Source: Bacteroidota bacterium (GTDB lineage Bacteria > Bacteroidota > Bacteroidia > Chitinophagales > LD1). Taken from it: a stretch of 64,000 nt of DNA. How positions within the stretch are numbered: the stretch's first letter is position 1; each line of letters starts with the position of its first letter. Where the stretch lies: contig JAFDYN010000007.1 in assembly GCA_018267385.1 (NCBI GenBank), positions 496,001 through 560,000 on the forward strand, read 5' to 3'. Positions 18,600 to 28,147 of this stretch are shown here, piece after piece. The translations under genes were made by a program, and so were the position numbers. Under the pieces are notes generated by a model. The model was not told the origin of the DNA. It ran no database searches and saw only the letters and a list, made by a program, of their open reading frames with translations.

Positions 18600-18890
18600 C
18601 TACTTACCAAAATGGATATTGGTATTCTTGCCCTTGATCTCAAACTTCTTTTTCTGGATGGTCATGCCGCCCTTGCTGCCCTTGACCTCCATGCCCTTTT
18701 TATTAGCCTCTACGCCATGACCGGAGCTGCTCTTGGCTGCTACCTGACCTTTGTGGGCTTCTACACCGCCACCTTTAGAGCTTTTGGCTGCAGCACCTTT
18801 ATTATTTACGGTGAGACCCTTTTGAGAGGTCTGGGCAGAGAGAGGGAGCACAGTGAGTGCCGCCAGAGACAGAGCGATCAGATACCGCAT
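18600..18890 (-). CDS. Small secreted Lys/Gly-rich repetitive protein, unknown function
   Basis: A protein of 96 residues with a clear signal peptide (MRYLIALSLAALTVLPLSAQ). The mature 76 residues are strongly basic and repetitive: two units of the form KG-x-x-AAKSS-x-G-x-GVEA-x-K (about residues 31-66), followed by KGMEVKGSKGGMTIQKKKFEIKGK. The regular spacing of V/I between Lys and Gly suggests short beta-strand or fibre-like repeats. I do not recognise a family. It lies between glpK and the PorE-like gene on the same strand, 42 bases after glpK. The clean signal peptide and periodicity support a real gene. Confidence 0.7.
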   Translation of the reverse strand: MRYLIALSLAALTVLPLSAQTSQKGLTVNNKGAAAKSSKGGGVEAHKGQVAAKSSSGHGVEANKKGMEVKGSKGGMTIQKKKFEIKGKNTNIHFGK

Positions 18891-18932
18891 AGCTTTAGTA
18901 TTATAGTATGAAGATAAATAAAGATGTGCAAT

Positions 18933-20751
<1,819 letters not shown>

Positions 20752-21708
20752 ATGGCTAAGACTAAGTCAGTCAAGCTCATAGAGGTCAAATCTGAGGTGG
20801 GTGCAGGTACGCGGGGGGCGAGTCTGGGTATTGATGCGGTGAAAATAGCCGCTCTGGATTTTCGCAGTACCTTTTTCAAACGCTTTCGCGGGATGGCGAT
20901 ACCGGACGACAATGCCGCTCTGTATGGTGAGGTAGGCAGCCGGTATGCGCGCCGTATCAAGAGTGTACTAAAGATGTATGAGCGTATAGCTGCGGGCGTG
21001 CGAGATGTGCTGAAAGATGGCAAGTTTCCCATCATCCTCTCCGGAGACCACTCCAATGCCGGTGGGACCATAGCCGGTATCAAGATGGCCTACCCTGACT
21101 CTAATATCGGGGTGATCTGGATAGATGCGCATGCAGACCTGCATTCCCCCTATACCACCCCATCCGGCAATATGCACGGTATGCCCATGGCAGCCTCACT
21201 GGCAGAGGATAATATCGAGAATAAAGTCAATGACCTGGACTATGAGACCATAGAACTGTGGGAGATGCTGAAGAATGTAGGCGGTATCATGCCCAAGGTG
21301 GAATACCGTGATATCCTCTTTGTGGCGCTACGCGACTTTGAGGAGCAGGAGGCCTACCTGCTCAAAAAGAATAAGGTCAAGATCGTGACCACAGCGGAAT
21401 TTAAAAAAGTAGGCGTGGCCAAAACTTGCCGCGAGGCGATCAAATACCTGAGCCACTGTGACAAGATCTATATCTCCTTTGATGTAGACGCGCTGGACCC
21501 GTCTATCTCCCGCGGTACGGGCACACCGGTGAAAGGTGGCCTGAATGAGCGTGAGGCGGCTGATATGATTCTGGACCTGATACAAAATGAGCGGGTGTGC
21601 TGCCTGGAGTTTACGGAGGTGAACCCTACGCTGGACTCTGAGAATGTGATGGCCGAAACCGTCTTTGAGATCATGCAGAAGGTGGTGCGGCAGCTGGAGA
21701 TACAGTAG
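20752..21708 (+). CDS. Arginase/agmatinase (ureohydrolase) family protein, likely arginase
   Basis: A protein of 318 residues with all dimanganese-binding segments of the ureohydrolase fold: SGDHSNAGG (about 101-109), WIDAHADLHSPYT (about 123-135, the DAHxD motif), SFDVDALDPSISRGTGTPVKGGLNERE (about 242-268, the DxDxxDP motif) and a conserved Glu in LEFTEVNPTLD. The GTGTPV-GGL segment favours arginase (arginine to ornithine and urea) over agmatinase. The gene stands alone; urease is not in the window. A dyad lies in the upstream region at 20682-20720. Confidence 0.9.
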   Translation: MAKTKSVKLIEVKSEVGAGTRGASLGIDAVKIAALDFRSTFFKRFRGMAIPDDNAALYGEVGSRYARRIKSVLKMYERIAAGVRDVLKDGKFPIILSGDHSNAGGTIAGIKMAYPDSNIGVIWIDAHADLHSPYTTPSGNMHGMPMAASLAEDNIENKVNDLDYETIELWEMLKNVGGIMPKVEYRDILFVALRDFEEQEAYLLKKNKVKIVTTAEFKKVGVAKTCREAIKYLSHCDKIYISFDVDALDPSISRGTGTPVKGGLNEREAADMILDLIQNERVCCLEFTEVNPTLDSENVMAETVFEIMQKVVRQLEIQ

Positions 21709-21738
21709 GTATGGGGGTGAGGAATACACTTGTTCTCA

Positions 21739-21850
21739 GCCTTACCTCCTCTAGCTCCTCCTAAAATAGGAGGGGAACAATACAAAATACAAGCATATTG
21801 TTTGGCTGTTAAAGTCTCCCCTATTTTAGGGGAGATTTAGAGGGGTTAAA
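21739..21850. repeat. Dyad-rich intergenic repeat, copy 1 (about 110 bp)
   Basis: The unit begins GCCTTACCTCCTCTAGC, carries a hairpin of CCTCCT/AGGAGG around AAAAT, a central AACAATA...TATTGTT dyad, and a second hairpin of CTCCCC/GGGGAG around TATTTTA, ending GATTTAGAGGGG. The outer ends are complementary to each other over about 30 bases with mismatches, so the unit is itself an imperfect inverted repeat. The second copy is 46 bases downstream in the same orientation. Confidence 0.85.
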
Positions 21851-21895
21851 ACTGGGCGCAACATGAACGGTGAAAGCGCAATACCCTTGTACGCT

Positions 21896-22021
21896 GCCTT
21901 ACCTCCTCTAGCTCCTCCTAAAATAGGAGGAGAACAATACAAAATACAAGCATATTGTTGGCTGTTAAAGTCTCCCCTATTTTAGGGGAATTCCGAAGTC
22001 TCGGAATAGAGGGGGTCAAAA
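21896..22021. repeat. Dyad-rich intergenic repeat, copy 2, with an extra small hairpin
   Basis: The first 90 or so bases match copy 1 almost base for base. Near the end copy 2 diverges: it carries ATTCCGA-AGTC-TCGGAAT, a perfect 7-bp hairpin, where copy 1 has GATTT. Both copies lie between the convergent arginase and dnaE genes and could act as a bidirectional terminator. A shorter related piece lies at 53437-53462. Confidence 0.85.
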
Positions 22022-22024
22022 TAC

Positions 22025-24946
22025 TCACACCCCAAATGCCCAAGGTATGCGCTGCATGTGCGAGACATCCAGGCTCGGCACATTAAACTCTTCTATCACT
22101 TTTCCCTTCAGGATATAGCAGCCGCGTCCGGTGAATGGATACTGCTCTATAGAGCGAGGGAAATGCACACTGTCAAATAAATGACCATGCTCATCTATGA
22201 AGGAGCCAAAGTACATGGTCTCACCCGTGATAGTAGTCACGCGCTTGATATTGACATAGTAGCCTACCATGTAGATGGTCTGGCCCAGATGCGCCATCAT
22301 CTCCCGCGCATATGTCAGCTTCTCATAGTTTTTACATAATAGGCGGAATGGCGATGTATACGGGAAAGACAGGATCTTCATCTCATCCAGCGCGTCCTCA
22401 TACTGGTCATACTCCAGCGGAGGCAACCCATCAGAGTGTGCGGTTATTTTAAAAAGCTCTCTGCGCGGCGCAGACTTTTTCTCCTTGCCCATTAGCAGGT
22501 GCGCATCCCAGAGGAGTTCTTTAGATGTACGTCCTGTGAAGCGAAAGGCCTTGATACGGATCAGGATACGCAGCTGCTCCAGTGAGACTGGTACCCGCTT
22601 GATGAAATCATTCAGATCGGCAAACTCACCCTCCTCGCGGACACGCAGGATATTCTCTACCGTGGCTACCTCGAGGTCCTTGATCAGGCAGAAGCCCATG
22701 TAGATAGTGGAGCCATAGAGTGCGGCGAGATTATTGCTCCTATTGATACATGGCAGCTCTATCTGTGCGCCCAGCATTTTGGCCTCATGCAGGTAAAACT
22801 CGGTAGAGTAAAAACCGCCAAAGTTATTTAGCACCCCGGTCATAAACTCTATGGGATAGTAGGCGCGCAGATACAGGCTCTGATAGCTCTCTACAGCATA
22901 GGAGGCTGAGTGCCCTTTGGCAAAGGAGTAGCCTGCAAAGCTCTCTACCTGCCTCCATATCTCGGCTACTTCATCATAGGGGTAACCCCTGCCATCACAG
23001 TTGCTGAAAAACTTATCCTTCACTGCCTGAAACTCTTCCCTCGACCGGTATTTGCCTGACATACCCCGGCGCATCACATCCGCCTCCTCCAGCGTCAGGC
23101 CTGCGTAGTAGTGTGCTACTTTGATCACGTCCTCCTGATATACCATCACACCGTAGGTATCAGGCATGATCTCCCATAGCTTGGGATGTGCCAGTTTGCG
23201 CCGCTCAGGGTAGCGGTAGCGCAGGATGTATTCGCGCATCATACCAGAGTTGGCCACACCTGGCCTGATGATAGAGCTGGCTGCTACGAGGCCGTGATAT
23301 TCCTCTACTTCCAGCTTGCGCAGCAGCTGCCGCATAGCCGGTGACTCTACATAGAAGCAACCTATCGTGTCGCCTTTCATCAGCATTTCGCGTATGCGCG
23401 GATCTTTTTTGAAATCCTGTATGCGGTGTATGTCTATCTCCTCACCCCTGGCGCGGGCCAGCTCCACAGCATCCTTAATGTGGCCGAGGCCGCGCTGGCT
23501 CAGGATGTCAAACTTGTGCAGGCCATAATCCTCGGCCTCCAGCATAGAGTACTGTGTAGAGGGGTAGCCCACAGGCATCAGCTCCAGTGCAGAGTAGGTG
23601 GTGATGGGTTCCTCTGATATGAGTATGCCACAGGCATGCACACTGAGCTGCCGGGGCAGGTCCCGCATCAGGGGGGCATAGGTCATTATTTTTTTACCAG
23701 TGCTATCCAGTGTGCGCATATCGAGCCGCTCCGATTGCAGCGCCTCGATCTCATTATCAGGCAGGCCAAATACTTTGCCCAGCTCACGAAGGGCAGACTT
23801 GCGATCATAGGTGCTATAGCTGCCTACGAGGGCGGCATGGCCCTTATACTTTTCAAAAATATAACTGCGTATATCATCCCTGTCGGTATGAGAGAAGTCA
23901 ATGTCAAAATCCGGCGGCGTACGCCTCGATGGATTGATAAAGCGCTCGAAATACAGGCTCAGCTCAATAGGGTCTACATCTGTGATGTAAAGGCAATAAG
24001 CTATCAGGCTATTGGCGCCGCTGCCACGGCCTACGTAGAAGTATCCCTTGGAGCGTGCATACTGTATGATATCCCAGTTGATCAGGAAATAGGCCGGGAA
24101 GTCCAGATCGATGATCGTACGGAGCTCGCTGCGAAACCTATCCATCACATCCTTATTGGGCTTATCTCCGTAGCGTTTCCTCAGCCCTTTGGCAGATAGC
24201 CTGTATAAAAGGCGGTGGTCTTTTTTGCGCTGTCCGGTGTAGTGCTTTTTGTTTTTGTTGTCTTTCTCTGTGAAAGAAACAAAGCTGGTATTGAGTATGT
24301 ATTCTGCATTGGCTATAGCCTGCGGAAAATCCTCATAGGCCTGCTCTACATATACACGGGACTGAAACCTGTCCGTGAGCTGTCCATACTGGTCCTTACC
24401 CAGTTTACTCAGCAGCGTGTTGTGCCTGATGCTGCTCAGCAGACGGTGCAGGTTAAAATCTCTCTGATCGCGCAAGGTCACAGGCATGACCGCTACAAGC
24501 TTTGCAGGATCATACTGGCCATAGAGGCGGTAGCTGGTCATGGCAGACTCGCACAGGCCTATATATTCGTGCGTGCACAGCGTCCTCGTCACATCCCGCC
24601 GCCAGGGGTAGATCACATAGCAGTGCTCCCACGCAGGAGCATCAGCAGGTATTGGCTTTTTACTGAAGTTGTGCAGCGTCAGGTGCTCATTGATCTCTCT
24701 GAAGCCCTTATTATTCCTGGCTATAGCTATAAAGAGCTGCTCATCACCATTCCGAAAGTCAACGCCTATCACGGGTCGCAGGCTGGTCTCCTTGCAGCGC
24801 CTCATGAAGTCGAGGCATCCCGATGTATTATTGATATCTGTGAGTGCTATCGTGTCTGCCCCCATCTCTATAGCATGGGGGATCAGCTCTTTGATAGACA
24901 TTACCCCATACCCGAAGCTGAAATAGCTATGACAGTTGAGAAACAT
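22025..24946 (-). CDS. DNA polymerase III alpha-subunit-like protein, short form paired with DinB
   Basis: A protein of 973 residues from ATG 24946. The frame is open to 25015, but that start would overlap dinB and lacks family similarity. The N-terminal PHP domain reads MFLNCHSYFSFGYG and LTDINNTSG, in which the usual HxH and TDH metal ligands are altered to NCH and TDI. The polymerase core is intact: VGRGSGANSLIAYCL, then PDFDIDFSHTDRDDI with the catalytic Asp residues near residues 350-365. A C-terminal OB-like region (QTIYMVGYYVNIKRV) is present. Length is well under that of replicative DnaE (about 1150-1200). Adjacent dinB suggests a DNA-damage or translesion role rather than bulk replication (inference). 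The assignment as error-prone DnaE2/ImuC is possible but not certain. Confidence 0.88.
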   Translation of the reverse strand: MFLNCHSYFSFGYGVMSIKELIPHAIEMGADTIALTDINNTSGCLDFMRRCKETSLRPVIGVDFRNGDEQLFIAIARNNKGFREINEHLTLHNFSKKPIPADAPAWEHCYVIYPWRRDVTRTLCTHEYIGLCESAMTSYRLYGQYDPAKLVAVMPVTLRDQRDFNLHRLLSSIRHNTLLSKLGKDQYGQLTDRFQSRVYVEQAYEDFPQAIANAEYILNTSFVSFTEKDNKNKKHYTGQRKKDHRLLYRLSAKGLRKRYGDKPNKDVMDRFRSELRTIIDLDFPAYFLINWDIIQYARSKGYFYVGRGSGANSLIAYCLYITDVDPIELSLYFERFINPSRRTPPDFDIDFSHTDRDDIRSYIFEKYKGHAALVGSYSTYDRKSALRELGKVFGLPDNEIEALQSERLDMRTLDSTGKKIMTYAPLMRDLPRQLSVHACGILISEEPITTYSALELMPVGYPSTQYSMLEAEDYGLHKFDILSQRGLGHIKDAVELARARGEEIDIHRIQDFKKDPRIREMLMKGDTIGCFYVESPAMRQLLRKLEVEEYHGLVAASSIIRPGVANSGMMREYILRYRYPERRKLAHPKLWEIMPDTYGVMVYQEDVIKVAHYYAGLTLEEADVMRRGMSGKYRSREEFQAVKDKFFSNCDGRGYPYDEVAEIWRQVESFAGYSFAKGHSASYAVESYQSLYLRAYYPIEFMTGVLNNFGGFYSTEFYLHEAKMLGAQIELPCINRSNNLAALYGSTIYMGFCLIKDLEVATVENILRVREEGEFADLNDFIKRVPVSLEQLRILIRIKAFRFTGRTSKELLWDAHLLMGKEKKSAPRRELFKITAHSDGLPPLEYDQYEDALDEMKILSFPYTSPFRLLCKNYEKLTYAREMMAHLGQTIYMVGYYVNIKRVTTITGETMYFGSFIDEHGHLFDSVHFPRSIEQYPFTGRGCYILKGKVIEEFNVPSLDVSHMQRIPWAFGV

Positions 24947-24956
24947 GATATGGAAT

Positions 24957-26186
24957 TTATGCAGTACGGTGCCCACCGGGTACGGGCGGTTCGCCATTCC
25001 ACGGGTCCCAGACATCCAGGTTGCGCTGGTCCATAGTGCAGGCGCGCTTGATGATACGGCTATCGTGGTACTTTTTGCGTAGCCTGTCCATCTGCTGGTA
25101 GAGTTGTATCAGCTCTACCGAGTCTTCCAGCATATTCATCTGGTGGCCGCCGCCCACCAGGTGGCTGCAGCTCACACCTATCAGCCGTATCAGCTGCCTG
25201 CGGGTATACAGCTTGGCGAATATTTCTTTGACTATCCTCAGCAGCGTATGATCACAATTAGTATAAGGAATACGCGACTGGCGGCTGTAGACCTGCATAT
25301 CGGCATAGCGCACTTTCACCGTCACGCAGGCAGTCAGTTTATTGCCGGCGCGGAGCTGGTAGGCGAGGCCCTCCGTCATCGCCGTGAGCGTATTGTGGAG
25401 GCGCACCAGGTCCATCGTATCCTGGCCAAAGGTACGCTCCAGCGATAGCGACTCGCGCTCATAGTAGGGTTTTAGTGGCGTATTGTCTATACCCTGCGCA
25501 CGCAGCCAGATGGTCTCGCCGTTTTTGCCGAGCACATTCTCCATGGCCTGTACAGGCATCTGCTGTAGCGTGTGTATGGTGCGGATGCCTAGCTCTTGCA
25601 GCACCTGATAGGTCTCATTGCCTACCAGTGGCAGCTTGCGCACAGACAGTGGCGCGAGAAATCCTTTCTCAGTGCCTTTCAGTATCGTTAATTCACCACT
25701 CGGCTTAGACTCACTGGTAGCGATCTTAGAGACGCTCTTGTTTCCAGATATGCCCATAGAGATAGGCAGATGGGTCTCATGGATGATACGCTGGCGCAAT
25801 TCTTTAGTGTACTTCTCTATCCCAAAGATCTGATCCATCCCTGTCATGTCCAGATAAAATTCATCTACTGAGGCCTTCTCCATCAGCGGCACACTCTCCT
25901 TGATGATCTGGGTCACCTCACCGGAGGCTTTGCTATACTTGCCCGCATCGCCACGCACCACGATGGCCTCCGGGCAGAGGCGGCGCGCTTCTTTCATCGC
26001 CATGCCATTCTGCACGCCAAAGGCCCGCGCCTCATAGCTACAGGAGCCCACCACGCCACGCTCGGAGGTGCCGCCTATCAGCAGCGGCTTGCCCTCGAGT
26101 GCAGAGTTGATCCTGCGCTCTACCGAGACAAAGAAAGTGTCAAGGTCAAAGTGGACAATGGTCTTATCTGGCTGGTCAAATAGCAT
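24957..26186 (-). CDS. dinB: Y-family DNA polymerase IV (DinB-like)
   Basis: A protein of 409 residues. Y-family active-site segments are intact: VHFDLDTFFVSVERR near residues 10-25, SCSYEARAFGVQNGMAMKEARRLCP (about 48-72), and KASVDEFYLDMTGM (about 103-116) with the catalytic Asp-Glu pair. HhH-type thumb (LPLVGNETYQVLQELGI) and little-finger segments follow. Retention of catalytic acids separates it from ImuB, which lacks them. The gene ends 10 bases before the paired dnaE-like gene, so the two are probably cotranscribed. An 8-bp dyad 30 bases upstream (26216-26238) may be an operator. Confidence 0.93.
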   Translation of the reverse strand: MLFDQPDKTIVHFDLDTFFVSVERRINSALEGKPLLIGGTSERGVVGSCSYEARAFGVQNGMAMKEARRLCPEAIVVRGDAGKYSKASGEVTQIIKESVPLMEKASVDEFYLDMTGMDQIFGIEKYTKELRQRIIHETHLPISMGISGNKSVSKIATSESKPSGELTILKGTEKGFLAPLSVRKLPLVGNETYQVLQELGIRTIHTLQQMPVQAMENVLGKNGETIWLRAQGIDNTPLKPYYERESLSLERTFGQDTMDLVRLHNTLTAMTEGLAYQLRAGNKLTACVTVKVRYADMQVYSRQSRIPYTNCDHTLLRIVKEIFAKLYTRRQLIRLIGVSCSHLVGGGHQMNMLEDSVELIQLYQQMDRLRKKYHDSRIIKRACTMDQRNLDVWDPWNGEPPVPGGHRTA

Positions 26187-26215
26187 TGCTAACTAATATA
26201 GTAATGCTAATTTAA

Positions 26216-26238
26216 TTGGTTTTTTTGTTTAAAACCAA
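26216..26238 (-). promoter_or_regulatory. Candidate operator: 8-bp dyad upstream of dinB-dnaE
   Basis: TTGGTTTT (26216-26223) and AAAACCAA (26231-26238) form a perfect inverted repeat around a 7-base spacer. It is centred about 41 bases ahead of the dinB ATG, and two direct repeats of TGCTAA lie between it and the gene. The placement fits a repressor site, but no regulator is identified. Confidence 0.4.
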
Positions 26239-26251
26239 TATTTGCATGATT

Positions 26252-26812
26252 CTATTGCAATTCCATCATTCTCAGTATGGTATCCTGTATAAATCCGGAA
26301 GACTTATTATGTATTTCTCGGTCTGCCCCGCCATAATCCATAGAGCGGCTTTTGAATAGCAATTTGTCATGGCAGATAAACCCTCTTAGTGTATCTATAT
26401 TATGAGGCATGGTATCTACTACATAGCGACTGATAGACTGCAATGAATCATGCTGCGCCAGCGAATCATAATATAACTGCATATCACTCAGGTAGTCCAC
26501 TTTTTTCCCTTCAAACTGAAGGTAAACCTGACCTCCCTCAATACTATAAGTACCGTGTGCGTAGGTATTATCCTGCAAGCACCAGAATATAGCGATGAAA
26601 TGATGCTCATCTGAGAAAAGAATATCAGAAGCACAACAATCACAGGGCGACTCTATGCTACATGCGGTATCATTTAGTGTCGGACCAAATGATAAATGCG
26701 GCCCGTGAGTGAAGATGATGATATCCTGATATCGTCTGTGGAGGACGGAGTGGCTACAGATGATGATTTCACTGCTGGCTGCCTGCATGATATCAGCGGG
26801 ATCATCAGGCAT
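26252..26812 (-). CDS. Hypothetical protein
   Basis: A protein of 186 residues that I do not recognise. It has no convincing signal peptide from the ATG at 26812; a second Met is nine residues in. There is a Cys-rich stretch (CSIESPCDCCASD, about residues 51-63) followed by a beta-rich region with HFIAIFWCLQDNTYAHGTYSIEGGQVYLQFEGKK, which resembles small lipocalin- or DUF-type beta proteins. The C-terminus is helical (DTILRMMELQ). It lies between the dinB operon and dnaN on the same strand, with a strong terminator separating it from dnaN. Confidence 0.55.
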   Translation of the reverse strand: MPDDPADIMQAASSEIIICSHSVLHRRYQDIIIFTHGPHLSFGPTLNDTACSIESPCDCCASDILFSDEHHFIAIFWCLQDNTYAHGTYSIEGGQVYLQFEGKKVDYLSDMQLYYDSLAQHDSLQSISRYVVDTMPHNIDTLRGFICHDKLLFKSRSMDYGGADREIHNKSSGFIQDTILRMMELQ

Positions 26813-26855
26813 ATGGCAAAGATGTATTTCATAGTATTTTCTTATGCTTTAAAAC

Positions 26856-26886
26856 AAAAAGGACAGGCTATAGACCTGTCCTTTTT
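26856..26886 (-). terminator. Rho-independent terminator after dnaN
   Basis: A 12-bp stem (AAAAAGGACAGG against CCTGTCCTTTTT) with a 7-base loop. It lies 20 bases after the dnaN stop codon and ends transcription before the downstream hypothetical gene. Confidence 0.88.
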
Positions 26887-26906
26887 AGTATTGTGTAGTT
26901 ATTCAC

Positions 26907-28025
26907 TTACGCATTGATCATCACCGGCATCACCAGCATGAGGAGGTCCTCGCTGTCAGCCTTGTCTACCGGGCGGAGTACGCCGGCACGGGTAGGGGTA
27001 GAGAGCTCGATCTCGATCTCATTGGAGTCCAGTACACCTAGCATCTCTATGAGGAAGCGGGCGTTGAACGCGATGTCCATATCATTGCCCTCATAGTTGC
27101 AGATCAGGCGCTCATTGGCTTCGTTTGAGAAGTCGAGATCCTGTGCAGAGATCTTCAGCTCGCTGCCTGCTATAGAGAGGATCACCTGATAGGTGGTCTT
27201 ATTGGAGTAGATAGAGATACGGCGCAGCGCGTTCTGGAACTCCAGGCGGCTTACGGTCAGCTTGTTTGGATTGTTCTGAGGGATCACCGCATTGTAGTCC
27301 GGGTATGTCGCGTCTATGAGGCGGCATATCAGGCGGGTATTCTCAAATGAGAAGAACGCGTTAGACTTATTGTATGATACATTCACCGCCGTCTCAGATG
27401 ATGGCAGGCCACTCTTCAGCAGGCTCAGTGCCTTCTTAGGCAGGATAAACTGAGACGACTTGCTGGTCTTGATATCAGAGCGTACGAGGCGTACCAGTTT
27501 GTGCGCATCTGTAGATACGAAAGTGGTGCCTTCATTGTCTACCTTCATCATCACACCGGTCATGGCCGGGCGGAGGTCATCATTGCTCACCGCGAAGAGC
27601 GTACGGGAGATAGAGTTTGACAGCAGATTGGCCGGGATATTGATCTCGGTCACAGCCTCCGGCTGCGGTATTTTAGGGAAATCATCCGGGTTCTCACCGC
27701 TCAGTTTGTACTTGCCGGTCTCAGAGGTGATCTCTACGCCAAAGGTCTTGGTATCTACCTTGAATGTGAGTGGCTGCTCAGGCAGGGTCTTGAGGGTATC
27801 TATCAGGATACGTGCAGGGATAGCTATACGGCCCGACTCCTTAGACTCTACACGTATCTCAGTGCTCATCGAGGTCTCCAGGTCGGTAGCAAAGCCGGTC
27901 AGCTTGCCATCCTTGATCTCAAAAAGGAAGTCCTCCAGTATCGGCAGCACAGAGTTAGTGTTGATCACACCACTGATCATCTGGAGGCTTTTGAGCAGAG
28001 ACGTCGTAGAAACTATAAATTTCAT
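26907..28025 (-). CDS. dnaN: DNA polymerase III beta subunit (sliding clamp)
   Basis: A protein of 372 residues, a normal clamp length, with three repeated clamp domains. It begins MKFIVSTTSLLKSLQMISGVI and contains TEINIPANLLSNSISRTLFAVSNDDLRPAMTGVMM (domain 2 entry) and the C-terminal segment ending LMLVMPVMINA, equivalent to the hydrophobic clamp-loader binding tail. The homodimeric ring tethers polymerases, including the DinB/DnaE pair next door. It follows the gldF-gldG-DUF4340 genes on the same strand but has its own -7 element at 28053-28060. Confidence 0.98.
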   Translation of the reverse strand: MKFIVSTTSLLKSLQMISGVINTNSVLPILEDFLFEIKDGKLTGFATDLETSMSTEIRVESKESGRIAIPARILIDTLKTLPEQPLTFKVDTKTFGVEITSETGKYKLSGENPDDFPKIPQPEAVTEINIPANLLSNSISRTLFAVSNDDLRPAMTGVMMKVDNEGTTFVSTDAHKLVRLVRSDIKTSKSSQFILPKKALSLLKSGLPSSETAVNVSYNKSNAFFSFENTRLICRLIDATYPDYNAVIPQNNPNKLTVSRLEFQNALRRISIYSNKTTYQVILSIAGSELKISAQDLDFSNEANERLICNYEGNDMDIAFNARFLIEMLGVLDSNEIEIELSTPTRAGVLRPVDKADSEDLLMLVMPVMINA

Positions 28026-28052
28026 CTGAGTTAACTTTTATGGGTTAAGTGA

Positions 28053-28060
28053 CAAATATA
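28053..28060 (-). promoter_or_regulatory. Candidate -7 element (TATATTTG) for dnaN
   Basis: Read on the minus strand the sequence is TATATTTG, matching TAnnTTTG, 28 bases before the dnaN ATG. No TTG is found at the ideal spacing. Confidence 0.45.
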
Positions 28061-28147
28061 GATAAAGCGGGCAAATATCATTATCCCCCCACCAGAATGT
28101 TAAGGAATTAGTGAAAAAACGAGCGAAACAGGCAAATTTCAGTGCTA

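Noticed and set aside
24947-25015. Upstream extension of the dnaE-like gene overlapping dinB
   Set aside because: The longer form would read through the dinB end and lacks family sequence; MFLNCHSYFSF is the family start.
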